A stretch of 64,000 nucleotides of DNA from Pseudomonas sp. KU43P (lineage in GTDB: Bacteria > Pseudomonadota > Gammaproteobacteria > Pseudomonadales > Pseudomonadaceae), in assembly GCF_033095865.1 (NCBI RefSeq), contig NZ_AP019365.1, positions 5,243,501 through 5,307,500 on the forward strand, in the 5' to 3' direction. The notes under the pieces were generated by a model. That model was not told the origin of the DNA. It was given only the letters and a program-made list of their open reading frames with translations, and searched no databases. Positions 18,785-27,205 of the stretch are shown piece by piece. Both the position numbers and the translations under genes were made by a program. Positions within the stretch are counted from its first letter, which is position 1. Each line of letters starts with the position of its first letter.

Positions 18785-20179
18785 ATGGCAAGTTTCGTAC
18801 ACACGGTAGGCCACCTGGTCTACCGCTTCGACAGCCTCAAGGACGTGATGGCTAAGGCCAGCCCGGCGCGTTCCGGGGACTACCTGGCCGGCGTTGCCGC
18901 CGCCAACGACGGCGAACGCGTGGCCGCGCAAATGGCCCTGGCAAACATCCCGCTGAGCCACTTTCTCAACGAAGCACTTATTCCTTACGAAAAGGACGAG
19001 ATCACACGGCTGATCATCGACAGCCACGACGCCCAGGCTTTCGCACCGGTCAGCCATCTCACCGTGGGCGGCCTGCGCGACTGGCTGCTCAGCGAGGAAG
19101 CCGACGAAGACAGCCTGCGCGCCTTGGCCCCGGGCCTGACGCCGGAAATGGCCGCTGCCGTGTCGAAGATCATGCGCGTGCAGGACCTGGTGCTGGTGGC
19201 CCAGAAAATCCGCGTGGTCACCCGTTTTCGCGGCACCATGGGCCTGCGCGGGCGCCTGTCGACACGCCTGCAGCCCAACCACCCCACCGACGAGCCCGCC
19301 GGCATCGCGGCCAGCATCCTCGACGGCCTGCTCTACGGTAATGGTGATGCCATGATCGGCATCAACCCCGCCACCGATAGCATTGCCTCGATCTGTGCCC
19401 TGCTGGAAATGCTCGATGCCATCATCCAGCGCTACGACATCCCCACCCAGGCCTGCGTGCTGACCCACGTCACCACCTCGATCGAAGCCATCAACCGAGG
19501 CGTGCCCCTGGACCTGGTATTCCAGTCGATTGCCGGCACCGAGGCCGCCAACGCCGGGTTCGGTATCAACCTGAACGTATTGCAGGAGGGCTATGAGGCG
19601 GGCCTGTCGCTCAAGCGCGGCACCCTCGGGCAAAACCTCATGTATTTCGAAACCGGCCAGGGCAGCGCCTTGTCGGCTAATGCCCATCACGGCGTCGACC
19701 AGCAAACCTGCGAAACCCGCGCCTATGCAGTGGCCCGTCATTTCAAGCCGTTTCTGGTCAACACCGTGGTCGGCTTCATCGGCCCGGAATACCTGTACAA
19801 CGGCAAGCAGATCATTCGAGCCGGCCTGGAAGACCACTTCTGCGGCAAGCTGCTTGGCGTGCCGATGGGCTGTGACATCTGCTACACCAACCACGCCGAG
19901 GCCGACCAGGACGACATGGACACCCTGCTGACCCTGCTCGGTGTGGCCGGGATCAACTTCATCATGGGTATCCCCGGCTCCGACGACATCATGCTCAACT
20001 ACCAGACCACCTCGTTCCATGACGCGCTGTACGCGCGCCAGACCCTGGGCCTCAAGCCCGGGCCGGAATTTGAAGCCTGGCTGCAGCGCACCGGTATCTT
20101 CACCCAGGCCGACGGCCGGATTCGCTTCGGCGACAACCTGCCGCCGGCGTTCCGCCAGGCTTTGGCTCAGTTGGCATAG
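18785..20179 (+). CDS. eutB: Ethanolamine ammonia-lyase large subunit EutB
   Basis: Catalytic subunit of the adenosylcobalamin-dependent lyase that splits ethanolamine into acetaldehyde and ammonia. Recognisable blocks are [20 protein letters not shown] near the N-terminus, [20 protein letters not shown], and the C-terminal [21 protein letters not shown]; the length of 464 residues is normal. The frame is open upstream, but the ATG at 18785 has GGAG 9 bases before it. No Eut shell (microcompartment) genes are present, as expected for the simple Pseudomonas pathway. The eutC gene follows. Confidence 0.97.
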   Translation: MASFVHTVGHLVYRFDSLKDVMAKASPARSGDYLAGVAAANDGERVAAQMALANIPLSHFLNEALIPYEKDEITRLIIDSHDAQAFAPVSHLTVGGLRDWLLSEEADEDSLRALAPGLTPEMAAAVSKIMRVQDLVLVAQKIRVVTRFRGTMGLRGRLSTRLQPNHPTDEPAGIAASILDGLLYGNGDAMIGINPATDSIASICALLEMLDAIIQRYDIPTQACVLTHVTTSIEAINRGVPLDLVFQSIAGTEAANAGFGINLNVLQEGYEAGLSLKRGTLGQNLMYFETGQGSALSANAHHGVDQQTCETRAYAVARHFKPFLVNTVVGFIGPEYLYNGKQIIRAGLEDHFCGKLLGVPMGCDICYTNHAEADQDDMDTLLTLLGVAGINFIMGIPGSDDIMLNYQTTSFHDALYARQTLGLKPGPEFEAWLQRTGIFTQADGRIRFGDNLPPAFRQALAQLA

Positions 20180-20187
20180 AGGTGATC

Positions 20188-21006
20188 ATGGACCATCGCA
20201 CCCCCACCCCCGAAAACCCTTGGCTGGCCCTGCGCAACCTGACCCCGGCACGTATCGCCCTGGGCCGCAGCGGCATCAGCCTGCCGACCGGCGCGCAACT
20301 GGACTTCCAGTTCGCCCACGCCCAGGCACGTGATGCCGTGCACCTGCCGTTCGACCATGCAGCGCTTACCGAGCAATTGAAGGATCGCGGCCGTGACAGC
20401 CTAGTGCTGCACAGCGCCGCCAGCGACCGCCACCAATACCTGCAACGTCCTGACCTGGGCCGGCGGCTGAATGACGCGTCGGCCGAACAGTTGCGTCAGC
20501 ATGCCCAGGCCAACCCCGGTGGCTTCGACCTGGCCATCGTGGTCGCCGACGGCCTCTCTGCACTGGCCGTGCACCGCCACACCCTACCGTTTCTGAGCCG
20601 CTTCGAAGAACAGGCGGCCGCCGATGGCTGGACCAGCGCCCCGGTGGTGCTGGTAGAACAAGGCCGGGTGGCCGTGGGCGATGAGGTGGGCGAGCTGCTC
20701 GGCGCGCGGATGACTGTAATGCTGATCGGCGAACGGCCCGGCTTGAGTTCACCCGACAGTCTTGGCCTGTACTTCACCTATGGCCCCAAGGTCGGCCTGA
20801 CCGATGCGTACCGCAACTGCATTTCCAACGTGCGCCTGGAAGGCCTGAGCTACGGCATGGCCGCCCACCGTCTGCTGTACTTGATGCGTGAGGCCTGTCG
20901 GCGGCAGTTGTCCGGGGTGAATCTGAAGGATGAAGCCGAGGTCCATACACTCGACAGTGAAAACACGGCCAATCAAAAAGGAAACTTCCTGCTCGGCGAC
21001 CGGTAA
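20188..21006 (+). CDS. eutC: Ethanolamine ammonia-lyase small subunit EutC
   Basis: The 272-residue small subunit that completes the B12-binding site of the lyase. [49 protein letters not shown] and [18 protein letters not shown] are conserved EutC blocks. A GTG at 20182 is in frame, but GAGGTGA just before the ATG at 20188 makes the latter the better start. It follows eutB by 8 bases in the same operon. The cofactor need links it to the B12-uptake genes at 36-38.7 kb. Confidence 0.96.
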   Translation: MDHRTPTPENPWLALRNLTPARIALGRSGISLPTGAQLDFQFAHAQARDAVHLPFDHAALTEQLKDRGRDSLVLHSAASDRHQYLQRPDLGRRLNDASAEQLRQHAQANPGGFDLAIVVADGLSALAVHRHTLPFLSRFEEQAAADGWTSAPVVLVEQGRVAVGDEVGELLGARMTVMLIGERPGLSSPDSLGLYFTYGPKVGLTDAYRNCISNVRLEGLSYGMAAHRLLYLMREACRRQLSGVNLKDEAEVHTLDSENTANQKGNFLLGDR

Positions 21007-21115
21007 ACAACATGTCATGGAAGGCGGATTGCGCTTCTGGCCAGCATTCGGCAGCATGCGCTTGAAAGCTTGCTGGCATTCCGCTGTTTCCCCAAATGGA
21101 CTCTGAGGGCCACAC

Positions 21116-21574
21116 ATGCGCATCATCAAGGCAAATCTGGAACACCTCGACCTGCTCACTCCGCTGTTCGTCAGATACCGCGAGTTCTATGGGCAGTTAC
21201 CTTATCCAGACAGTTCGCGCAGCTTCCTGGAAAAACGCCTGAAACGTGACGAATCCGTGATTTACCTGGCAATGCCGGAAGATGACGATGGCAAACTGCT
21301 CGGTTTCTGCCAGTTGTATCCAAGCTTTTCGTCGCTTTCACTCAAACGGGTGTGGATTCTCAACGATATCTTCGTGGCCGAAGATTCGCGGCGCATGCTG
21401 GTGGCTGACCACCTGATTCGCGAGGCCAAGAAAATGGCCCGCGAGACCCAGGCGGTGCGCATGCGTGTATCGACCAGTGCCAACAACGAGGTGGCGCGCA
21501 AGACATACGAATCCATCGGGTTTCGCAAGGATACCGAGTTCGAGAGTTATATCTTGCCGATTACCCCGGACTGA
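21116..21574 (+). CDS. GNAT-family N-acetyltransferase
   Basis: A 152-residue single-domain acetyltransferase. Motif A is seen as LNDIFVAEDSRRMLVADHLIREAKKMA and the C-terminal part as VSTSANNEVARKTYESIGFRKDTEFESYIL, typical of GNAT proteins that use acetyl-CoA. The acceptor is unknown. It lies 109 bases after eutC, with its own ATG. It is followed by an inverted-repeat element at 21583. A role in ethanolamine metabolism is not implied by the position alone. Confidence 0.85.
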   Translation: MRIIKANLEHLDLLTPLFVRYREFYGQLPYPDSSRSFLEKRLKRDESVIYLAMPEDDDGKLLGFCQLYPSFSSLSLKRVWILNDIFVAEDSRRMLVADHLIREAKKMARETQAVRMRVSTSANNEVARKTYESIGFRKDTEFESYILPITPD

Positions 21575-21582
21575 TCTGAACC

Positions 21583-21650
21583 GCCCTCTCGCGGATAAAT
21601 CCGCTCCTACAGGATCGCGGCGTCTGAGGAGCGGATTCATCCGCGAGAGG
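21583..21650. repeat. Second-class palindromic repeat
   Basis: An inverted pair CCTCTCGCGGATAAATCCGCTCCTAC ... GGAGCGGATTCATCCGCGAGAGG with a core (CGCGGAT-N-ATCCGC) distinct from the GCCGGCAAGCCGGC REPs elsewhere in the window. It lies right after the acetyltransferase stop. The long stem could also stop transcription. Confidence 0.75.
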
Positions 21651-21805
21651 CTGGCACAGGTAAATCTCCAGTAACCCCCCGCTACAATCTCTCCGGGCAC
21701 GACTCGGACTTAGCCGTATAATGCTCCCTCCTGACATGTGTGAAAATTTACCCTCCCGCAGGTCCGCGTGCCCGTAGCTGCGGGTCAAGAACACAGGTGC
21801 TGTAC

Positions 21806-22453
21806 ATGGATTTCAACCCGCTGGACCTCATCCTGCATCTCGATGCTTATCTCGATCTGCTGGTCACCAACTACGGCCCCTGGATCTACGCCATCCTGTT
21901 CACCGTGATCTTCTGCGAAACCGGCCTGGTGGTGATGCCGTTCCTGCCGGGCGATTCGCTGCTGTTCATTGCCGGTGCCGTGGCCGCCGGCGGCGGCATG
22001 GACCCAGTACTGCTGGCAGGCTTGCTGATGGCCGCAGCGATCATGGGTGACAGCACCAACTACGTGATCGGGCGAACAGCGGGTGAACGACTGTTCAACA
22101 ACCCGAACTCGAAGATCTTCCGCCGCGACTACCTGCAGCGAACCCACGACTTCTACGACCGCCACGGCGGCAAGACCGTGACCCTGGCGCGCTTCCTGCC
22201 GATCCTGCGCACCTTCGCGCCGTTCGTCGCCGGCATTGCCCACATGCACTACCCGCGCTTCCTGGCCTTCAGCGTCGCAGGTTCCATACTGTGGGTCGGT
22301 GGCCTGGTCACCCTGGGCTACTTCTTCGGTAACGTGCCGTTCATCAAGCAGCATCTGTCGCTGATGGTGGTCGGCATCATCTTCCTGTCGCTGTTCCCGA
22401 TGGTCCTGGGCCTGCTGCGTGGGCGCCTGAGCCGCACGGCCAAGGCCCACTGA
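21806..22453 (+). CDS. DedA-family membrane protein
   Basis: A 215-residue inner-membrane protein of the DedA superfamily, with about five hydrophobic segments. VFCETGLVVMPFLPGDSLLFIAG-type residues, GDSTNYVIGR, FYDRHGGKTVTLARFLPILRTFAPFVAG and GNVPFIKQH are diagnostic; the acidic and arginine residues required in this family are in place. Members are linked to polyprenyl-phosphate or phosphatidylethanolamine flipping and to proton-motive-force maintenance. The ATG at 21806 is chosen over an upstream in-frame codon because it begins the conserved domain. mtfA follows after 8 bases. Confidence 0.9.
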   Translation: MDFNPLDLILHLDAYLDLLVTNYGPWIYAILFTVIFCETGLVVMPFLPGDSLLFIAGAVAAGGGMDPVLLAGLLMAAAIMGDSTNYVIGRTAGERLFNNPNSKIFRRDYLQRTHDFYDRHGGKTVTLARFLPILRTFAPFVAGIAHMHYPRFLAFSVAGSILWVGGLVTLGYFFGNVPFIKQHLSLMVVGIIFLSLFPMVLGLLRGRLSRTAKAH

Positions 22454-22461
22454 CAGCGCGC

Positions 22462-23277
22462 ATGTGGTCGTTCAGCGCCTGGCGGCGCAAGCGCACCCTG
22501 GCGCGCTACCCGATCGAGCCTCGGCAATGGCAGGTGCTTCGCGAGCGCCTGCCCATTCTCGATGGCATCAGCGATGCAGAAGACCGCTGGCTGCGTGAAG
22601 CCTGCATCCTGTTTCTGCTCGACAAGCACCTGACCACCCTGCCCGGCGTCGAGCTGGACGACGAGCAGCGCCTGTTCCTTGCCGCCCAGGCGCAATTGCC
22701 GCTACTGCACCTGGGCGAGCTCAACTGGTACCAGGGCTTCCACGAGATCATCCTCTACCCCGACGACTTCAAGAGCCCCCAGCGCCACCGCGACGCCAGT
22801 GGCGTGGAGCATGTATGGGACGCCGAGCACAGCGGCGAGGCCTGGCAACAGGGCCCGGTGATCCTGGCCTGGGCGGGGGTACTGGCCAGCGGTGGATGGG
22901 AAGCCTACAACCTGGTGATCCATGAGCTGGCACACAAGCTCGACATGCTCAACGGCGATGCCAATGGTTTGCCGCCGCTGCACAGCGACATGCACGTTGA
23001 GGCCTGGGCCAGCGCCATGCAGCAGGCCTACGATGACCTCAACCGCCAGCTCGATGCCGACCCCGACGCTGAAACCGCCATCGACCCCTACGCGGCGGAA
23101 AACCCGGCGGAGTTCTTCGCCGTCACCAGCGAATACTTCTTCAGCGCACCCGATCTGCTGCAGCAGGCTTATCCACAGGTGTACCAGCAACTGGCGCTGT
23201 TCTATCGCCAAGACCCTTTGGCACGCCTCACGCAGTTGCAGGCCGAGCACCCGGACTACCGCCAAAGCCACGCCTGA
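22462..23277 (+). CDS. mtfA: M90-family zinc peptidase MtfA
   Basis: A 271-residue zinc-dependent peptidase related to E. coli MtfA, which binds the glucose repressor Mlc. The HExxH zinc motif is seen in VIHELAHKLDMLNG, with the downstream glutamate in NPAEFFAVTSEYFF completing the site. WYQGFHEIILYP and WAGVLASGGW are further family blocks. Cytosolic. It starts 8 bases after the DedA-family gene. The sugar-uptake control shown in enterobacteria may not carry over to Pseudomonas. Confidence 0.9.
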   Translation: MWSFSAWRRKRTLARYPIEPRQWQVLRERLPILDGISDAEDRWLREACILFLLDKHLTTLPGVELDDEQRLFLAAQAQLPLLHLGELNWYQGFHEIILYPDDFKSPQRHRDASGVEHVWDAEHSGEAWQQGPVILAWAGVLASGGWEAYNLVIHELAHKLDMLNGDANGLPPLHSDMHVEAWASAMQQAYDDLNRQLDADPDAETAIDPYAAENPAEFFAVTSEYFFSAPDLLQQAYPQVYQQLALFYRQDPLARLTQLQAEHPDYRQSHA

Positions 23278-23294
23278 TGCGCCCGCGCATCAGG
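23273..23294 (+). terminator. Hairpin at the end of mtfA
   Basis: A perfect stem CCTGATGCG-CCCG-CGCATCAGG overlapping the mtfA stop codon. No U-rich tail follows, so termination is only a possibility. Confidence 0.4.
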
Positions 23295-23370
23295 TCGGGC
23301 GTGGCATGGCCTGGCGGAATGTGCCTATAATCGCCGCCACTTTTTTGATCAAACACGGGGGCACTGCCCA

Positions 23371-23898
23371 ATGAGCTACAGCAAGATTCCGGCTGGCAAA
23401 GACCTGCCGAACGACATCTACGTCGCCATCGAGATCCCGGCCAACCACGCGCCGATCAAGTACGAAATCGACAAGGACAGCGACACCCTGTTCGTTGACC
23501 GTTTCATGGCCACCCCGATGTTCTACCCGGCCAACTACGGCTTCATCCCGAACACCCTGGCCGACGACGGTGATCCGCTGGACGTGCTGGTCGTGACCCC
23601 GTACCCGGTTGCCCCAGGCTCGGTCATCCGCGCCCGCCCGGTTGGCGTACTGAACATGACCGACGATGGCGGCGGCGACGCCAAGGTCATCGCCGTACCG
23701 CACGACAAACTGTCGCAGCTGTATGTTGACGTGAAGGAATACACCGACCTGCCAGCCCTGCTGATCCAGCAGATCGAGCACTTCTTCGCGAACTACAAAG
23801 ATCTCGAAAAAGGCAAGTGGGTCAAGATCGAAGGCTGGGAAGGCGCCGACGCCGCCCGCGCCGCGATCACCAAATCGGTCGCTGCCTACAAAGGCTGA
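23371..23898 (+). CDS. ppa: Inorganic pyrophosphatase Ppa
   Basis: Cytosolic family I enzyme hydrolysing pyrophosphate and so driving biosynthetic reactions. The 175-residue length is standard. The opening [18 protein letters not shown], the nucleotide/metal signature [12 protein letters not shown] and the block [14 protein letters not shown] are diagnostic; the aspartates of DDGDPLD bind magnesium. Single-gene unit: it has its own upstream space and a strong intrinsic terminator directly after. Confidence 0.98.
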
Positions 23899-23913
23899 TA
23901 GCGATTGCACAAA

Positions 23914-23937
23914 GAACCCGCTTCGGCGGGTTTTTTT
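23914..23937 (+). terminator. Intrinsic terminator of ppa
   Basis: GAACCCGC-TTCG-GCGGGTTTTTTT: a GC stem with a stable TTCG tetraloop followed by seven T, 16 bases after the ppa stop. Confidence 0.92.
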
Positions 23938-24070
23938 GTGGGCGTCGACTGGACGGTAAAAAATCCTACAGCGTCCTACGCCAATTACCTACAACAAGGC
24001 TGTTTTCGTACATTTCCCATCAACATCAGGTTCATTTCCCTACCGAAGCGCGGCCGCTAGACTCGGCCTC

Positions 24071-24769
24071 ATGAAAACGTCCGGTGACCGCCTAAAGGCC
24101 CTGCTCCACGAATGCGGCCTGACCCCTTCCGACTTCGCCGCCCAGCGGCGCGTCACGCCTCAGCACGTCAACAACTGGTTTCGACGCGGCATTCCTCTGA
24201 CTCGCCTCGACGAGATTGCCGACCTGTTCTGTGTACACAGGCGTTGGCTGCGCTGCGGCGAAGGCCCCAAGCACCCCAGCTCGATCCTGCGGGTGGACGC
24301 CTCCCAGCCCGAGCCGGTTTCGACACGCTCACTGTCGAAGCACGACGGCCGGCAGTTGCAAGTACCGTTTCACGAAGTACGCGAAGGCCGCCTCGCGCCC
24401 CTCGACGGGCATTGTCTGCGCCTGCCCACGCAAGCCCTCAAGGCACTCGGTGTCGCGCCTGGCAATGCCATCAGCCTGGCAATGCCCGCCAGCAACATGT
24501 CACCGTGGATACCCCGCGAAGCGATCCTGGCCATCGACCTGAGCCAGACCCGAGTGTTTGACGGTGAAACCTATGCCCTGCTACACAACGGCATACTCAG
24601 AGTGCATAGCCTGAGCCGTGGCCACAATGACACCCTGTGCCTGCACAGCAACGACCGCCACAACTACCCAGTGGAGCGTTTCACCCGCGCCCAGCGCCAC
24701 GACCAACGCCTGGAAATCCTCGGTTGGGTGTTCCATTGGTCGCATTATCGCCACCGGCGCCCCGGCTGA
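24071..24769 (+). CDS. Phage-repressor-like helix-turn-helix regulator with degenerate S24 domain
   Basis: A 232-residue protein with an N-terminal XRE-type helix-turn-helix (about residues 5-60: DFAAQRRVTPQHVNNWFRRG, then PLTRLDEIADLF) and a C-terminal domain resembling LexA/CI S24 (about 105-225). The position of the self-cleavage serine in the usual G-[DN]-S-M-x-P is read here as SNMSP, with Asn where Ser is expected, and the general-base lysine region reads GILRVHSL without lysine, so autocleavage is unlikely. A DNA-binding dimeric repressor is the natural inference. No phage genes surround it; targets are unknown. Confidence 0.8.
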   Translation: MKTSGDRLKALLHECGLTPSDFAAQRRVTPQHVNNWFRRGIPLTRLDEIADLFCVHRRWLRCGEGPKHPSSILRVDASQPEPVSTRSLSKHDGRQLQVPFHEVREGRLAPLDGHCLRLPTQALKALGVAPGNAISLAMPASNMSPWIPREAILAIDLSQTRVFDGETYALLHNGILRVHSLSRGHNDTLCLHSNDRHNYPVERFTRAQRHDQRLEILGWVFHWSHYRHRRPG

Positions 24770-24973
24770 AACACCCTGTGCCATTTTTTGCTGGGCAACC
24801 TGTGCTCGCCTCTGTATGCTACGCGGCACATTCAGCCCCGGCCGGCACAAGCCGCGATCCAGAGGGCTCGGCAACACTCCATACGAGCGTTCGCCATCTC
24901 TTTCAGGCCCTTGTTGGCCACACAGTTAAGGCGGTTGCGGCTTACCATAAATTAGTCGGAAGCGTCCCCGAGA

Positions 24974-24997
24974 AGCCGGCCACAAGCCGGCTTTTTA
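24974..24997 (+). terminator. Intrinsic terminator in the pfeR upstream spacer
   Basis: AGCCGGC-CACAA-GCCGGCT followed by TTTTTA. It lies far from the preceding stop (24769), so the RNA it ends has roughly 200 bases of non-coding sequence or starts within the spacer. Confidence 0.8.
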
Positions 24998-25052
24998 ATG
25001 CCCGCAGAACACACCAAGAGCCGCACTTGCCCCTGCGCCAGCACAGTGGGAT

Positions 25053-25080
25053 GATTCGTAATTGATACGAATTCTCATTC
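25053..25080. promoter_or_regulatory. Fur-box-like sequence upstream of pfeR
   Basis: Read on the minus strand the site is GAATGAGAAT-TCG-TATCAATTAC, resembling AATGAGAAT/ATTCTCATT-type Pseudomonas Fur sites. It is just before the response-regulator gene of an iron-siderophore system, where Fur control is expected. The match is imperfect. Confidence 0.5.
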
Positions 25081-25091
25081 AAGGCTTCTCC

Positions 25092-25784
25092 GTGCCCACC
25101 CATCTGCTGCTCGCCGAAGACGACATCAACCTGCGCCAGGACTTGGAACGCCATTTCCTCGACCGCGGCTTTCGGGTTCACGCCTGCGCCACCGGCACGC
25201 AGGCCCTCAACGCTACGCAACAGCAGCGCTTCGACCTCGTGTTGCTGGACATCATGCTGCCGGGCATCGATGGCCTGAGCCTGCTTGACGAACTGCGCCG
25301 CCAGCAGGCCGTGCCGGTGATGCTGATGTCGGCCCTGGGCGCCGAGCAAGACCGCATCAGCGGCTTCACCCGCGGTGCCGATGATTACCTGCCCAAACCC
25401 TTCAGCCTTGCCGAGCTGAATGCGCGCATGGACGCCCTGCTGCGTCGGGTCGCCCTAGACCGGCAACCGGCCAGGCCGCCCAGCGAAGGTTCGGTCACAC
25501 TCGACCCGGATCGCCAGGATGTCACTCACCACGGCAAGGACGCCGGCCTGACCGGCTCCGAATATCGCCTGCTGGCCACCCTGCATGCGCACCCTGGCGA
25601 AGCGCTTAGCAAAGCGTTTCTCTACCAGACCGTGCTGCACCGGGCCTATACCCGCCTGGACCGCGGCCTGGATGTGCACGTCTGCAACCTGCGCCGCAAG
25701 CTTGCCGACATCGGCGCCCAGCACCTGCAGATCCAGGCTGTGCGCGGCCAGGGCTACATCCTGGTGAACACGGAAGTCAACTGA
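25092..25784 (+). CDS. pfeR: Response regulator PfeR-like (OmpR family)
   Basis: A 230-residue two-component response regulator: receiver domain (1-115) with acidic pocket EDD at 9-11 and phospho-acceptor Asp53 in LVLLDIMLPG, followed by an OmpR/PhoB winged helix (about 130-228; TGSEYRLLATLHAHPGEALS, RGLDVHVCNLRRKL, VRGQGYIL). The frame is open from a TTG at 25062, but the GTG at 25092 begins the receiver domain exactly and has AAGG 7 bases before it. It overlaps the kinase gene by one base. With pfeA downstream it is the likely activator of the enterobactin receptor. Confidence 0.88.
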   Translation: MPTHLLLAEDDINLRQDLERHFLDRGFRVHACATGTQALNATQQQRFDLVLLDIMLPGIDGLSLLDELRRQQAVPVMLMSALGAEQDRISGFTRGADDYLPKPFSLAELNARMDALLRRVALDRQPARPPSEGSVTLDPDRQDVTHHGKDAGLTGSEYRLLATLHAHPGEALSKAFLYQTVLHRAYTRLDRGLDVHVCNLRRKLADIGAQHLQIQAVRGQGYILVNTEVN

Positions 25785-27130
25785 TGCGCCGTCACCCACT
25801 ACTTTGGAAGCTCGCGATACTGCAGGTTGGCTTCTGTCTGCTGCTGACCTGGTTGATTTGGACCTGGGGGCTTTCGGTAGAGCGCAGCACCTACTTCCTC
25901 ACCCCAGCCGACCAAGGCTATCTCGCACGCTATGCACAACAGGCCGAAGACGCCTGGCGCAGCGGTGGCGCCGCAGGTGCCGAGGCCTATCGTCGGCAGC
26001 TCGAACAGGCCGAAGACACCTGGGTGGCGCTGATCGGCCCACGCCTGGAAAGCCTCGGTACTGCGCCGCTAAGCGCCGAGGAGGCCAGCCACCTGACCTT
26101 CATGCGCAAGCTCGACTGGCCCATGAGCCGGCGGCTGCAGGACGAACTGCCCTATGTCAGCATTGCCTTCCCCCAGCGGCCGCAAGACGGTCGCCTGGTC
26201 ATCCAGTTACCCGAGCGCCTGCTGCCATCCGGCCTCACCCCATGGACCCACGTCATCACCCACGGGGTCGCCCCCGCGCTGCTCGCACTGCTGATGGGCC
26301 TGGCTCTGTATCGCCATCTGGTGGCACCGCTGAACCGTCTGCGCGACCGCGCTGACGCCTTGCGCGCCGATGATCTGGAAAGCCCTGGCCTACCGCTGCA
26401 AGAACGCCGCGACGAACTGGGCGAACTGGCTCAGGCCTTCGAGCACATGGCCGGCCGACTGCGCCAGAGCCTGGAGCAGCAACGGCTGTTGCTGCGTACC
26501 TTGTCCCACGAATTGCGCACGCCCCTGGCTCGCCTGCGCATCGCTCACGACAGCGGCCTGCCACCGGCGCAGCTGCGCGAGCGCCTGGACCGTGAAGTCG
26601 ATGACATGCAGAAGCTGCTGGAAGACACCCTCGACCTGGCCTGGATGGACACCGAACAGCCGCAACTTGCGACCGAGCCGGTGCTGGTGCTATCGGTGTG
26701 GGAAGCCCTGTGCCAGGACAGTTGCTTCGAGAGTGGATGGGAGTACGCGCGCCTGCCTTGCTCGCTGGGCACCGATTGCGTGGTGCTGGCTCATCTCGAC
26801 AGCCTGGCCCAGGCCCTGGAAAACCTGCTGCGCAATGCCATCCGCCATTCGCCAGATGGCGGCCGGGTCCGCCTGGATGGCTGGCGTGAGGACGGCTACT
26901 GGCACCTTCGCCTCAGCGACCAAGGCCCCGGTGTGCCCCATGATCAGCTGGAGGGCATCTTCCAGCCTTACCAGCGCCTCGCCGGCAGTGGCGCCGGCTT
27001 CGGCCTGGGCCTGGCCATCGCTCGCCGTGCCGTCGAACTGCAGGGCGGCAAGCTGTGGGCCAGCAACGGTCATCCAGGCCTGTGCCTGCATCTGTTGCTG
27101 CCGAGTGCTGGCAAATGTTTAGAAAGTTAA
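25784..27130 (+). CDS. pfeS: Sensor histidine kinase PfeS-like
   Basis: A 448-residue inner-membrane kinase: membrane segment near residues 8-30, periplasmic sensor domain to about 160, second membrane segment (ALLALLMGLALYRHLVAP), HAMP linker, dimerisation helix with phospho-acceptor His242 in LSHELRTPLARLRIAH, and an ATPase domain with NLLRNAIRHSP, DQGPGVP and GFGLGLAIARR. It phosphorylates the preceding response regulator. In P. aeruginosa the equivalent pair senses ferric enterobactin in the periplasm; here that ligand is inferred from pfeA and pfeE downstream. Confidence 0.9.
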   Translation: MRRHPLLWKLAILQVGFCLLLTWLIWTWGLSVERSTYFLTPADQGYLARYAQQAEDAWRSGGAAGAEAYRRQLEQAEDTWVALIGPRLESLGTAPLSAEEASHLTFMRKLDWPMSRRLQDELPYVSIAFPQRPQDGRLVIQLPERLLPSGLTPWTHVITHGVAPALLALLMGLALYRHLVAPLNRLRDRADALRADDLESPGLPLQERRDELGELAQAFEHMAGRLRQSLEQQRLLLRTLSHELRTPLARLRIAHDSGLPPAQLRERLDREVDDMQKLLEDTLDLAWMDTEQPQLATEPVLVLSVWEALCQDSCFESGWEYARLPCSLGTDCVVLAHLDSLAQALENLLRNAIRHSPDGGRVRLDGWREDGYWHLRLSDQGPGVPHDQLEGIFQPYQRLAGSGAGFGLGLAIARRAVELQGGKLWASNGHPGLCLHLLLPSAGKCLES

Positions 27131-27136
27131 TGAGCT

Positions 27137-27156
27137 TTACTCTCAATTGGGAGTAA
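27137..27156. promoter_or_regulatory. Inverted repeat upstream of pfeA, candidate PfeR/Fur operator
   Basis: TTACTC-N8-GAGTAA, a perfect 6-base dyad with a near-palindromic centre, runs into AATTATCAT, which resembles a Fur half-site. It lies 50-70 bases before the pfeA start, where binding by the regulator or by Fur would be expected. Confidence 0.5.
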
Positions 27157-27205
27157 TTATCATCCACGATCTCTAGCCTACCGCCTGTTGTCCCGGAGAT
27201 CGATG

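Larger units (their letters stand above)
24770..25091. other. Intergenic region with a terminator and a Fur-like site; no gene assigned
   Basis: This 320-base spacer has no convincing open reading frame. It holds an isolated intrinsic terminator at 24974 about 200 bases after the regulator gene, which could end a small RNA or a long 3' tail, and a Fur-like sequence at its right end before pfeR. Confidence 0.5.

Noticed and set aside
24071..24769. Prophage remnant around the CI-like repressor
   Set aside because: No integrase, attachment repeat, or structural phage gene lies on either side; neighbours are core genes.
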